From: Flavobacterium sp. Root901
GTDB taxonomy: Bacteria; Bacteroidota; Bacteroidia; Flavobacteriales; Flavobacteriaceae
DNA length: 64,000 bases
Assembly: GCF_001429765.1 (NCBI RefSeq)
Contig: NZ_LMJB01000007.1
Location: forward strand, 1-64,000
Direction of reading: 5' to 3'
The notes beneath the pieces were generated by a model that saw only the letters and a program-made list of their open reading frames with translations, did no database searches and was not told the DNA's origin. Below are positions 53,741 through 62,883 of this stretch, piece after piece. The position numbers were made by a program, and so were the translations under genes. How positions within the stretch are numbered: the stretch's first letter is position 1; every line of letters begins with the position of its first letter.

Positions 53741-55076
53741 TTTTTACCTCCTTTTCATCTGACTTATAATAATTTGGCGGAAAACCGTTTAAGTTTCGCC
53801 ATATTTCATACCAAACTGAAACTGTTTCTAACAAAGCAATACTTTGCGCTCCAGCCCCAATGCTTAGTTCTTTAGGCCATTTAGCATCTTTTCCGTCCGG
53901 CGAAATTAAAACCCTGTATTTTCCGTTTGCACTTATAAAATTTTCAATAGCCACTACACGGCCTCCAAAAGTTCCGTATGACAATCCCGGCCAGCCCGAA
54001 AATACAATTCTGGGCCATCCGTCAAACCAGACACGCACTTTTGCACCGCGATGCACCAACGGAAGATCGATTGGGTCAACATACGTTTCTACCGCAATAT
54101 CATAACTTGACGGCATGATACTGACAATTGGCGTTCCTTCTTTAATTGTCTCTCCAAGACCTGCCAGTAAAGCACGGTTTACATAACCGCTCTGTGGAGC
54201 CAGAATGTAATATAAACCATTTCTAATACTGTAGTTTACATATTGATTCTGCAATTTATTGACCTGCGCTTTTGTATCGTACTGCGTACTTAAGGCAGTA
54301 AATTTTTCACTTCTGGATTTTGATATTTTTTCAGAATATTCAGCCGTGATGCGATTAATTTCAACCCTTGCATTTATCAGTTCATTTTTACTGCTCAAAA
54401 GTTTGTTTTGCTGCGTAATAATGTACGCTTCAGATTCCTGAAGTTTTAATCGTTTCTGTTCTACATCCGTAAGAGGTTTCAAACCTTCTTTATTAAGTGC
54501 TGTAGAACGGTCAAATTGTGTTTTTGCAATTCTCAACTGCGTTTTTACCGCTTCAAGATCCATGCTGTCACTTTTAATTTTCAGCTGAGCCTGCTTAATT
54601 TTATTTTGCGCCTGCTGTAATTTTAATTCTTTTTCTGTATCCAGGGATTTTGCCTGAACATCCAGTGAATTAACTTTATCTCCATAAGATTCTACAGCCA
54701 TTTTCTTGGCATCAACCTGATCTTTTGTATTGCCAACCAAATTAGGGTCCAGATAATCTTCTTTTGTTTCAGAAATAAACAAAATTGTATCTCCTTTTTT
54801 CACATAATCCCCTTCCTGAACATACCATTTTTCAATTCTACCCGCAATGGCATTATGTACAGTCTGCGGTCTTTGGTCCGGTTTTAAAGTTGTTACAGAA
54901 CCACTTCCTGAAATATTTTGTGTCCACGGAAGAAAAAGGCATGCAACAGCAAAAATCAAAAAGCCAACTATTACTCTGTTTAAAATTTTATAATGCGGCC
55001 TGCGGGCAACACTGGTAATCGATTTATATTTTCCGGGTGTTATAAGTACGTTATTATCTTTTGATATATTAAGCAT
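53721..55076 (-). CDS. HlyD-family periplasmic adaptor
   Basis: A 451-residue adaptor with one N-terminal membrane segment (about 32-52), lipoyl-domain halves (NAIAGRIEKWYVQEGDYVKKGDTIL and ILAPQSGYVNRAL) and a long coiled-coil hairpin (about 135-290). It links the ABC transporter to the TolC-like channel. It starts 2 bp after the ABC gene stop and overlaps the TolC-like gene, so the operon is ABC-HlyD-TolC. Confidence 0.9.
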   Translation of the reverse strand: MLNISKDNNVLITPGKYKSITSVARRPHYKILNRVIVGFLIFAVACLFLPWTQNISGSGSVTTLKPDQRPQTVHNAIAGRIEKWYVQEGDYVKKGDTILFISETKEDYLDPNLVGNTKDQVDAKKMAVESYGDKVNSLDVQAKSLDTEKELKLQQAQNKIKQAQLKIKSDSMDLEAVKTQLRIAKTQFDRSTALNKEGLKPLTDVEQKRLKLQESEAYIITQQNKLLSSKNELINARVEINRITAEYSEKISKSRSEKFTALSTQYDTKAQVNKLQNQYVNYSIRNGLYYILAPQSGYVNRALLAGLGETIKEGTPIVSIMPSSYDIAVETYVDPIDLPLVHRGAKVRVWFDGWPRIVFSGWPGLSYGTFGGRVVAIENFISANGKYRVLISPDGKDAKWPKELSIGAGAQSIALLETVSVWYEIWRNLNGFPPNYYKSDEKEVKNGKDKK

Positions 55077-55078
55077 GA

Positions 55079-56734
55079 TTAAAGCTTTATGTCGTTAATA
55101 ATTTTTCCATCATCTATCGTTATCATTCGGCTGCATTTGTTCTTCCAGATATCATTTTTAGAAGTTACAATTACTGTCCAGTCATTTTCTTCGGAAAGTA
55201 AAAAATCAACAATTTTGCCCGAAGTCAGTTCATCCATTTTATCAACTGGATCTTCAAGGAATAATATATTCGGTTTGTTTACAATACTTCTTGCCAAAAG
55301 AATTTTTTGAACATCTGAAGCAGAAAGTTCGCGTCCGCCCGGGTGAATCTGATGCTCAAGTCCATTTGGAAAAGTTTTAATAAAAGGCGTTAAATAGACA
55401 TTATCCAGCGCCCATTTTAAATCGTCATTTGTGATAGCTTCATTTCCAAAAAGAATATTTTCTTTAATTGTACCAGCAAAAAGTGTATCGCCCTGTAAAA
55501 AAGTACCGGCCTGCGCTCTGTAACTGTCTTCATCCAGACGATTCATAAAATTATCTGTTACGTACATTGCACCGCTTTCCGGCTCCAGTAATCCGGCAAG
55601 TAAGCGCAATAAAGTGCTTTTTCCGGCACCGTTTGTTCCTCTCAAAATTATTTTTTCACCCTGAGATATTTTCAGGTTAATATTTTTAAGTGATTTTTTA
55701 CTATGTTCCGGATAACTATAGGCAATACTTTCTGTTTCAATTGTAATTCCGGTTTCTGCAATTACAGATGTTTGTGGAATACATGAAATTTCCATATCAG
55801 TTACCTGACCAATTTTTTCTACAGATGTCAAAACATCATAAAAAGATTCTAATCCGAAGATGATTTTTTCTACCGAATTGATTAACAATACAATTACAAT
55901 TTCAGCTGCCACAAACTGCCCAATATTCATTTGATGGTGAATTACCAGAAAACCACCAATCGATAACAGAGCAGCTGTAACAATTACTTTAAAAATAGTA
56001 AGCTGAATATATTGTTTTTTCATTACCTGAAAGTGTTTTTCGCGGTAATTTATATATTGAGATACATAGCCGTCATTTCGGTCTAATGCATAATCAAAAC
56101 CGCCTTTTCTGCGAAAACTTTCGCGATTACGAGCTATTTCCTGAATCCAGGCCGCAACTTTATATTTGAATTTTGATTCGTTAAGACTTGTTTCAAGACC
56201 ATCCTTATAAGAAAATTTAAATATGATATACAAAATGGCAATAAACAAAAGCCCGATTACCATAAAAAAGGAATGGTATAAAACCAGCAAAATGATTCCA
56301 AGACCAACCTGAAGAAAGGCTGTACAAAAATCCAGCAGTAATTTTGCTGTTCCTTTCTGAACCATAAGTGTATCAAAAAAACGGTTGGCTTTTTCGGGTG
56401 CATACTCAGAATACATTTCTTTAAATTTGATTAAAGGCATTCTGTAAGCAAACTCAAACGATGATCGTACAAAAATTCGCTGCTGAAGATTTTCGACAAT
56501 CCTTAATTGCAAAATGATTAGGACTCCGCCAAAACCAACGCCAATTGTAACCAGAAAAACCAGCACAATCCAGGAAACACTAAGCTGCCCGCTTTGAATA
56601 AAATTAATAATAGCCTGAATCCCCAAAGGAAGAGAAAGGTTGACCAAACCGGCAAAAGCGGCATAAAATATAATTTGGTATACGTCGCGCTTGTCCAGTG
56701 CGAGTAAGTTATAAAAACGTTTTAAAGGTGTCAT
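55079..56734 (-). CDS. ABC exporter with altered nucleotide-binding motifs
   Basis: A 551-residue half-transporter with a six-helix membrane domain (about 20-305) and an ATPase domain (about 335-551). Walker A is intact, GTNGAGKST (about 365-373), and the Q-loop glutamine is present in FLQGDT. The signature motif is LSASD instead of LSGGQ, the Walker B/catalytic pair reads LEDP instead of LDEP, and the H-loop position is TSKND without histidine. There is no C39 peptidase domain. It may export a peptide or protein through HlyD and TolC, possibly slowly or as a heterodimer; the substrate is unknown. Confidence 0.82.
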   Translation of the reverse strand: MTPLKRFYNLLALDKRDVYQIIFYAAFAGLVNLSLPLGIQAIINFIQSGQLSVSWIVLVFLVTIGVGFGGVLIILQLRIVENLQQRIFVRSSFEFAYRMPLIKFKEMYSEYAPEKANRFFDTLMVQKGTAKLLLDFCTAFLQVGLGIILLVLYHSFFMVIGLLFIAILYIIFKFSYKDGLETSLNESKFKYKVAAWIQEIARNRESFRRKGGFDYALDRNDGYVSQYINYREKHFQVMKKQYIQLTIFKVIVTAALLSIGGFLVIHHQMNIGQFVAAEIVIVLLINSVEKIIFGLESFYDVLTSVEKIGQVTDMEISCIPQTSVIAETGITIETESIAYSYPEHSKKSLKNINLKISQGEKIILRGTNGAGKSTLLRLLAGLLEPESGAMYVTDNFMNRLDEDSYRAQAGTFLQGDTLFAGTIKENILFGNEAITNDDLKWALDNVYLTPFIKTFPNGLEHQIHPGGRELSASDVQKILLARSIVNKPNILFLEDPVDKMDELTSGKIVDFLLSEENDWTVIVTSKNDIWKNKCSRMITIDDGKIINDIKL

Positions 56735-56834
56735 GAATTTATATATAAATACAAGATTAATAGATAGATTGATATACGGAAAATGCCGTATTAAGGATTA
56801 CAAAAATTATTGTAATCCTATAAAAATTAAACTC

Positions 56835-57239
56835 TTATACAGTAATTCGAGGAGGCGGTAAATGAATTTTACCATGAAAGCCAAATGAAAAAATCGGGTT
56901 GTCTATATAATTTTTTCCTTTAAAGTCAATTTGAAAATACAATCCCGGCACAGAAGCGTCTAAAGGAACAAGATATTCCAATAACGGAATGCCTTTTGCC
57001 AGTTTTGTTGTTTTGGTATCTTTTGCTTCATAATCATCCAGTTCTTCGGGAATTCCGTCGCATTTAAAGATTTTTTTTAAGAAATTACAAGTCATTCCTT
57101 TAACAGAATGCGTTTCGTGATTATCTTTTATAATACGGCTGAAAGTACTGGAGACATTAATACTGCTCAGTAAAAAATAGCCAATTAGTAACGCCTGAAG
57201 GCATTTACATAAAAGACTATTTTTAATTCTGTTCAGCAT
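56835..57239 (-). CDS. Hypothetical exported or membrane-anchored protein
   Basis: A 134-residue protein I do not recognise. The N-terminus is hydrophobic (CLQALLIGYFLLSSINVSS) and may be a signal peptide or anchor. Later segments PLLEYLVPLDASVPGLYFQID and a proline-rich end HLPPPRITV have no known match for me. I chose the ATG at 57239; the frame is open from a TTG at 57266. It lies 100 bp upstream of the exporter gene on the same strand and could belong with it. Confidence 0.55.
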   Translation of the reverse strand: MLNRIKNSLLCKCLQALLIGYFLLSSINVSSTFSRIIKDNHETHSVKGMTCNFLKKIFKCDGIPEELDDYEAKDTKTTKLAKGIPLLEYLVPLDASVPGLYFQIDFKGKNYIDNPIFSFGFHGKIHLPPPRITV

Positions 57240-57365
57240 TGCAAAAAAATAAATTTCGGGGTGCAAGTTAAAACTAAATTTTTATCGCAACATTAGAATA
57301 ACATTAGAATTCAAATTATTATTTCCCTTGACTTTACTGGCTTTCCTACTAATAAAATCATAAAA

Positions 57366-57387
57366 AAAGCGGCACAATAGCCGCTTT
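57366..57387 (-). terminator. Terminator of the DoxX gene
   Basis: AAAGCGGC pairs with GCCGCTTT around a 6-nt loop, followed by a T-run on the minus strand. Confidence 0.85.
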
Positions 57388-57411
57388 ATATTTTAATATT
57401 TTAATTGTATT

Positions 57412-57813
57412 TTAATCCCAATTATTAGTTTTTGAAGCACTATATCTTCCTCCTCCTGTAAAATACAAAGCAAGCGATGTGAAGAAATATAACCCCAGAA
57501 GTTCCAGTTCCCAGCCTCCGTGATCACTTATTTTAAAAATATCCTGACTGTGTACCATTAATACAGCAACTAAACAGTTGAATGCATAAATCAAAGCAGC
57601 AATTCTGGTTCTAAAACCGATTATAATTAAGATTGGTGCTAAAATCTCGCCTATCAAAACTCCGTAAGCAAAGAAACCCGGAAGCCCTTTTTGAACAAGC
57701 ATACCGCTTATAAATTCTAAACCTCCACTTAATTTTGAAATACCATGCAAAAGCATTAAAAATCCAATTGTAATACGAAGTATTAACAAACCAAAATCGT
57801 TGTTTTTTCTCAT
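57412..57813 (-). CDS. DoxX-family membrane protein
   Basis: A 133-residue protein with four membrane segments and the family pattern LLILRITIGFLMLLHG followed by GVLIGEILAPILIIIGFRTR. DoxX-like proteins are small membrane proteins linked to quinone chemistry or redox stress; the precise activity is not established. It stands alone with its own terminator and a palindromic operator candidate upstream. Confidence 0.9.
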   Translation of the reverse strand: MRKNNDFGLLILRITIGFLMLLHGISKLSGGLEFISGMLVQKGLPGFFAYGVLIGEILAPILIIIGFRTRIAALIYAFNCLVAVLMVHSQDIFKISDHGGWELELLGLYFFTSLALYFTGGGRYSASKTNNWD

Positions 57814-57859
57814 TTTAAAATAATTAGGTTACTATTAAAATTCAGTATTTCATACCAAA

Positions 57860-57873
57860 ATACTCATTAGTAT
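57860..57873 (-). promoter_or_regulatory. Palindromic operator candidate upstream of DoxX
   Basis: ATACT (57860-57864) and AGTAT (57869-57873) form a palindrome with a 4-bp centre, extended by the outer pair CATAC (57851-57855) and GTATG (57870-57874). It lies 47 bp before the gene and resembles HxlR/YodB-type sites (TACT...AGTA). Confidence 0.45.
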
Positions 57874-57963
57874 GATAGCTGCTAAAAGTAAAAATAGTAA
57901 AATTAAATTTAGCATCACTTACAGATTTTTGATTTTCGTTTTAGAAAAAAAACATCATAACTA

Positions 57964-57993
57964 AATAAACATTCATTTATTATTATATATTTG
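57964..57993 (+). promoter_or_regulatory. tetR promoter with TetR-type operator
   Basis: AATAAA (57964-57969) and TTTATT (57976-57981) flank CATTCA, a shape common in TetR-family operators. The -7 element TATATTTG follows at 57986-57993. This fits autoregulation of the TetR-small protein-MFS operon. Confidence 0.5.
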
Positions 57994-58024
57994 CACAGTC
58001 AATTCAATTTAAAATCCTTTTCAT

Positions 58025-58618
58025 TTGAGAACAAGAGACATTAATAAGGAAGAATTAGTTAAAGAAAAAACTATAGAAATGATTGTAAAGTATGGCATCG
58101 AAGGCTTTACAATGAATAAACTTGCCAAAGAATGCGGTATTTCTGTAGCGACACTTTACATTTATTATGCTGACAAAGAAGATCTGATTAAGAAAATTGG
58201 AACTGAAATGGGCACTTACTTCTTTAAAAGTTCGCTTAAAGATTTTTCGCCGGATATGCCTTTTGCAGAAGGATTGGCCAAACAATGGGAAAACAGATCA
58301 GAGTTTATGCTGAAAAACACTGATAAAATTGCCTGTTGGGAAATTCTTCAAAACTCCAATTACGGTGAACATATCGTAAACGAGAGTTTAATTGAATTAA
58401 AAGAAATCATGATGCAGTTTTTACATGGTGCAATTAAGAGAAAGGAAATTGTACCTGTATCTAAAGAAGTATTCTGGAGCATTGCCTACGGGCCTTTATA
58501 TAATTTGCTTCGTTTTCATGAGAAAGGAAAAGGACTGGGGGGTACTACTCCATTTCAATTAACAAAGGATATTCAACAAGAGGCTTTTAGACTAGTGATA
58601 AAAGCATTAACACCTTAA
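58025..58618 (+). CDS. TetR-family transcriptional regulator
   Basis: A 197-residue repressor with the N-terminal helix-turn-helix GFTMNKLAKECGISVATLYIYYADKEDLI (about 29-57) and a helical ligand domain. The start is unusual: the only suitable codon is TTG at 58025, since an in-frame stop lies just upstream and the next ATG would remove part of the first DNA-binding helix. It heads an operon with a small protein and an MFS transporter and probably represses all three. Confidence 0.88.
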   Translation: MRTRDINKEELVKEKTIEMIVKYGIEGFTMNKLAKECGISVATLYIYYADKEDLIKKIGTEMGTYFFKSSLKDFSPDMPFAEGLAKQWENRSEFMLKNTDKIACWEILQNSNYGEHIVNESLIELKEIMMQFLHGAIKRKEIVPVSKEVFWSIAYGPLYNLLRFHEKGKGLGGTTPFQLTKDIQQEAFRLVIKALTP

Positions 58619-58628
58619 ATTTTATGTT

Positions 58629-58841
58629 ATGAATGTATTGATTTTTGCCACTAATATAAAAACAGAATCAAGTAAAAACAAAATAGCAACATTCTTAAAC
58701 GCAAACAAATCTATTGTACAATGGAGCATTGATCAGGAAGATATTGATTGTGTTTTAAGAGTTATAAGCGAAAAACTAAATGCAGCCCAAATAATTGATT
58801 TATTAAATTTTCACAATTTTGACTGCAAAGAACTACAATAA
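58629..58841 (+). CDS. Small conserved-looking protein in the TetR/MFS operon
   Basis: A 70-residue cytosolic protein I do not recognise: MNVLIFATNIKTESSKN, a helix, then VQWSIDQEDIDCVLRVIS, a second helix and a final strand. The alternation suggests a ferredoxin-like beta-alpha-beta fold as in HMA-type metal-binding domains, but no CxxC motif is present. It starts 10 bp after tetR and ends 3 bp before the MFS gene. Confidence 0.65.
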   Translation: MNVLIFATNIKTESSKNKIATFLNANKSIVQWSIDQEDIDCVLRVISEKLNAAQIIDLLNFHNFDCKELQ

Positions 58842-58844
58842 TAT

Positions 58845-60086
58845 ATGAACGAAAAACAAACTCTCGCACCCGGTTTTAATGGCTATCAAAAACTGGTAAT
58901 ATTTCTTTTAGCCATGACACAATTTACTGTTGTGCTGGATTTTATGGTAATGTCGCCGCTTGGTGATATTATGATGAAAACCTTAAAAATTACGGCATCG
59001 CAGTTTGGTATTGCCGTATCTGCTTATGCCTTCAGCGCCGGAATTTCGGGATTGCTTACAGCAGGTTTTGCAGATAAATTTGACCGAAAAAAATTGCTTC
59101 TTTTCTTTTATATCGGATTTACAATCGGGACTTTATTCTGCGCACTGGCACCAAACTTTTTTCTTTTGGTTGCGGCGCGTATTTTTACCGGATTATTTGG
59201 CGGTGTAATTGGTTCCATTTCACTGGCTATTGTTGCTGATTTGTTCAGTCTTCAACAGCGGGGAAAAGTAATGGGATTTATCCAGATGGGATTCGGCGTA
59301 AGCCAGGTTCTCGGTATTCCGATTGGTTTATACATTGCAAACCAATGGGGCTGGCATGTTCCGTTTTTATGGATCGCTGCTATGGCTGCCATTATCACGA
59401 TTATCCTGTACATTAGATTAAAACCTGTTAACGAGCATTTAAAACTAAAACAGGAAAAAACAGCGTTACTGCATTTACTCCATACGATTTCGAAAAAAAA
59501 TTATCAGGTTGGGTTTTTAGCTACTGCGCTGCTTTCTATTGGCGGTTTTATGATGATGCCTTTTGGAAGTGCGTTTGCCATTAACAACCTTAAAGTAACA
59601 AATGAACAACTGCCTTTGTTATTCATGATTACCGGAATTGCAACTTTAATTACAATGCCTTTCATTGGTAAACTGAGTGATAAAGTAAACAAATTTAAAA
59701 TTTTTGCATTTGCTACTGTATCTGCGGTGATTTTAATTAATATTTATTCGCATTTTGGTCCAACTCCATTTTACATAGTGCTGCTGATTAATGTATTTAT
59801 GATGGCCACAATTATGAGCAGAATGGTTCCGGCAACAACATTGACCTCTGCAATTCCGGATCCTCATGATCGTGGTGCATTTATGAGTATTAACTCTTCT
59901 TTACAGCAGATGGCAGGAGGCTTTGGTGCTGTAATTGCCGGGTTAATCATTTATCAAAAAGACAGTTATGCTCCGCTGGAACATTATGATATTTTAGCAA
60001 TGGTGGCTTCCGGAATTATGTTACTTACTATATTTTTAGTATTCAGAGTAAGTAAAATTGTAGATCAGAAAACATCAAAATTATAA
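58845..60086 (+). CDS. MFS transporter
   Basis: A 413-residue 12-segment major facilitator of the drug-proton antiporter type, with the loop 2-3 motif GFADKFDRKKLL and the segment RIFTGLFGGVIGSISLAIVADLF. The TetR gene upstream supports export of a toxic compound or a metabolite. A strong terminator follows. Confidence 0.92.
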   Translation: MNEKQTLAPGFNGYQKLVIFLLAMTQFTVVLDFMVMSPLGDIMMKTLKITASQFGIAVSAYAFSAGISGLLTAGFADKFDRKKLLLFFYIGFTIGTLFCALAPNFFLLVAARIFTGLFGGVIGSISLAIVADLFSLQQRGKVMGFIQMGFGVSQVLGIPIGLYIANQWGWHVPFLWIAAMAAIITIILYIRLKPVNEHLKLKQEKTALLHLLHTISKKNYQVGFLATALLSIGGFMMMPFGSAFAINNLKVTNEQLPLLFMITGIATLITMPFIGKLSDKVNKFKIFAFATVSAVILINIYSHFGPTPFYIVLLINVFMMATIMSRMVPATTLTSAIPDPHDRGAFMSINSSLQQMAGGFGAVIAGLIIYQKDSYAPLEHYDILAMVASGIMLLTIFLVFRVSKIVDQKTSKL

Positions 60087-60557
60087 AGAGATTCTAAGTA
60101 AGAATTAATTTTTAAAGGAACTCCCGTCGTAATGGCGGGAGTTTTTTTATGGATAAAACCTCACAATGAACTATTAATATCACAAATACAGACTTTTAAC
60201 AATTACATTGCTTTTATAGAATTATTCGTGACAAAATTTATTGCTTTTATGACATAAAATCTTACTCCTGTATCAATTTATCAATTGCCGCTATAGATCT
60301 GCAGTAATTTTAGTAAAAAAACAAGCTCAATATAAAAACTAATACTACTGTATCGAAGTAAAGTACCGCTATTACTGCTTATACTTCAAAACTTGCAAAA
60401 TAAATCAAAGGGTTAAGCCAGACTTAATTTTTAGAAAAAACACTGCATCAATACGTGGCGTACTTATGTTAGCATATTGGTCTTAAACATGTTATATCAA
60501 AAAAAATCTAATCAATAACAACAATGTTTAACCTTTAAAATCCCAAAAACTAACATT
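60087..60557. other. Intergenic region upstream of the GMC locus
   Basis: 471 bp. After the terminator (60119-60149) there is an 11-bp direct repeat ATTGCTTTTAT at 60207-60217 and 60240-60250, 33 bp apart (three helical turns), which could be an activator site. No gene was seen. Confidence 0.5.
60119..60149 (+). terminator. Terminator of the tetR-MFS operon
   Basis: AACTCCCG pairs with CGGGAGTT around a GTC-rich loop and runs into seven Ts. Confidence 0.9.
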
Positions 60558-60980
60558 ATGGAACCCAATTCCCACATCAAACTCTTTTTAGAGGTTTCAG
60601 CACTTCTGACAGGTTTCAGTAAAATGGAACTCAAATCTACCGGAATGCTCGAAACTTACTACAACACCATTCAAAAAAACATGGACAAACAAGACATCGA
60701 TTATTTTTTTCTCGATGTTCATGTACTTCTAAACGATCAGTCTCATCAGGATATTGAAGATGCTCTGGCTTCTCAGTTTATGGCCGCTTCATCGTACAAT
60801 GGTCTTGCAGCAAATATCATCATCCTTTGGTATACCGGAAACTGGGGAATCGAAGTAGTATCATCTGCTTCGTACGTTCAGGGACTTATGTGGAATGCGG
60901 CGCACTCACATCCGCCGGGAGCAAAACAACCTGGCTACGGCTCATGGGCAGAACGTCCTCTTACAGTTAAAAATTCATAA
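60558..60980 (+). CDS. Small-subunit-like protein of a GMC dehydrogenase
   Basis: A 140-residue protein resembling the small (chaperone) subunit of FAD sugar dehydrogenases (FAD-SLDH family), with FLEVSALLTGF near the start, an IIILWYTGNWG strand region and a WNAAHSHPPGAKQPGYGSWAERP segment at the end. Unlike the usual subunits it has no Tat or Sec signal peptide, so the complex here may stay in the cytosol. It is 16 bp upstream of the GMC gene. Confidence 0.7.
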   Translation: MEPNSHIKLFLEVSALLTGFSKMELKSTGMLETYYNTIQKNMDKQDIDYFFLDVHVLLNDQSHQDIEDALASQFMAASSYNGLAANIIILWYTGNWGIEVVSSASYVQGLMWNAAHSHPPGAKQPGYGSWAERPLTVKNS

Positions 60981-60996
60981 CAAAAACGGTATTCAA

Positions 60997-62877
60997 ATGG
61001 AAAATAATTATGATGTAGTAATAGTTGGTTCTGGAATTGCAGGATCAATAATAGCTAAAGTTCTTACCAATGCAGGTAAGAAAGTTTTAATGCTCGAGGC
61101 TGGCCTTTCGGCAGGAATGGCACTGGATCAGGATGCTAATTACAGAAACTATCAGGACTATATAAATACATTTTATACCGCTTCTGCAAAAGTTCCAAAT
61201 TCGCCTTATCCGAATATAAAAGATGCACCTTCCATCAATGTTCTCGATATTGAGAAGATACCAAAAAACAGACCCGCAACAAAAGGTTATCTGGTACAAA
61301 TGGGTCCGCTTCCTTTTGCAAGTGATAACACAAGAGCTCCCGGCGGAACTACTTTACACTGGCTTGGAACAACACTCAGAATGCTTCCAAACGATTTTGT
61401 GATGAAATCTAAATACGGAGTTGGTGTCGACTGGCCAATTAAGTACGAAGATATGTCGCGTTATTATCAAATGGCCGAAAACGAAATTGGCGTTTCAGGA
61501 AATGTTGACGATCAGCATTATCCTATCGAACAAAAAAACATTTTTGGTCCGGATTATGTTTTTCCAATGAAGGCAATTCCAACGAGTTACCTTGACGGCG
61601 TAATGAAAAAGGTAATCGACGAAAACAGCAAAATTATACTTAATGATAAAGCATATCAATTGTATACCATTAGTACGCCGCAGGGACGAAATTCAATTCC
61701 GAATCCTGATTACAATATCAGAGGTGTAGAATGGAATCGTGCTTCAAAAACATTAGATCTGATCAAAAGTGAATTTGGAGATTATGATCCTGTTGGTTCA
61801 AACTGGGATCAGTATAGGGGTCAGCGCTGCGAAGGAAATGCGAGCTGCGTACCAATTTGTCCGGTTCAGGCTAAATACAACGCCATAAAAACATTCAAAA
61901 AATCTGATATGGGAAATCTTGTTGTAAAAACACAAGCCGTAGCTTCCCGACTGCTGATCAACGAAACTTCAAACTGGATAAACGGCGTTGAATATAAAAC
62001 ATATATTAAAGGTTCTTCTTCTGAATATGAAACACATACTGCAAAAGGAACTTTGTATGTAATGGCCTGCAGCGCAATCGAAAATGCTAAATTATTATTG
62101 GCTTCCGGAGCAGCAAACAGCAGCGATCAGGTTGGTCGTAATTTAATGGACCACATGACAGTTTTAAGATGGGGATTAGCAAAAGAGCGTATTTATCCTT
62201 ATCGCGGCCCGGGTTCTACCTCAAACATTCCAACTTTTAGAGACGGGGAATTTCGTAAAGACCACGCTGCCTGGATTCTCCCGTTAGACAACTGGGGCTG
62301 GGCATGGCCGACAGGATCACCTGCTACTGATGTCATTAATGCGGTAAATGAAGGCATTATAGGAAAAAAACTTCGTGCCAAAATTGAAAATACGGTAACG
62401 CGTCAATTCTTTACCCATTTCGAATGCGAACAAGCGCCGGATCCCGATAATCGTGTCACAATCGATCCTCAATACAAAGATAATATTGGTAATTACAGAC
62501 CAGTAATTCATTATAAAGCAACAGAATATATGCTAAAAGCATTTGAAGCCACAGGAATTGTTTCTGAGCAGATGTTCAGTCAGTGCGGTATCGAAGATTT
62601 TACATCTTATAATCCTGCTACTGATGCTGATTATGTGACTTACAAAGGCAAAGGATACACTTTTGCAGGTGCAGGACACATTGTAGGTACACACAGAATG
62701 GGATTTTCAAAGGAAGATTCTGTTGTAGATGCCAATATGCGCACCTGGGACCACGAAAATCTTTATCTGGTTGGCTGCGGAAATATGCCCACGCTTGGTA
62801 CTTCAAACCCAACTCTAACCATGTCTGCTTTAACTTTTAAAGCGGCAGAAGCTATTCTTAAACAACTTGAACAATAA
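60997..62877 (+). CDS. FAD-dependent GMC oxidoreductase with 3Fe-4S cysteine pattern
   Basis: A 626-residue flavoprotein. The FAD loop is VVIVGSGIAG (G11, G13, G16) and the C-terminal GTHRMG and GTSNPTLTMSAL belong to the GMC family. The segment with C278, C284 and C288 (C-x5-C-x3-C) matches the 3Fe-4S motif of FAD glucose and fructose dehydrogenases, which hand electrons onward. It probably oxidises a sugar or polyol; the substrate is unknown. The ATG at 60997 is chosen since it gives the standard N-terminus; an earlier ATG at 60895 overlaps the small-subunit gene. Confidence 0.9.
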   Translation: MENNYDVVIVGSGIAGSIIAKVLTNAGKKVLMLEAGLSAGMALDQDANYRNYQDYINTFYTASAKVPNSPYPNIKDAPSINVLDIEKIPKNRPATKGYLVQMGPLPFASDNTRAPGGTTLHWLGTTLRMLPNDFVMKSKYGVGVDWPIKYEDMSRYYQMAENEIGVSGNVDDQHYPIEQKNIFGPDYVFPMKAIPTSYLDGVMKKVIDENSKIILNDKAYQLYTISTPQGRNSIPNPDYNIRGVEWNRASKTLDLIKSEFGDYDPVGSNWDQYRGQRCEGNASCVPICPVQAKYNAIKTFKKSDMGNLVVKTQAVASRLLINETSNWINGVEYKTYIKGSSSEYETHTAKGTLYVMACSAIENAKLLLASGAANSSDQVGRNLMDHMTVLRWGLAKERIYPYRGPGSTSNIPTFRDGEFRKDHAAWILPLDNWGWAWPTGSPATDVINAVNEGIIGKKLRAKIENTVTRQFFTHFECEQAPDPDNRVTIDPQYKDNIGNYRPVIHYKATEYMLKAFEATGIVSEQMFSQCGIEDFTSYNPATDADYVTYKGKGYTFAGAGHIVGTHRMGFSKEDSVVDANMRTWDHENLYLVGCGNMPTLGTSNPTLTMSALTFKAAEAILKQLEQ

Positions 62878-62883
62878 CTCATT

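Noticed and set aside
60895-60996. ATG start at 60895 for the GMC gene
   Set aside because: It overlaps the upstream small-subunit gene in another frame and adds a non-family N-terminus.
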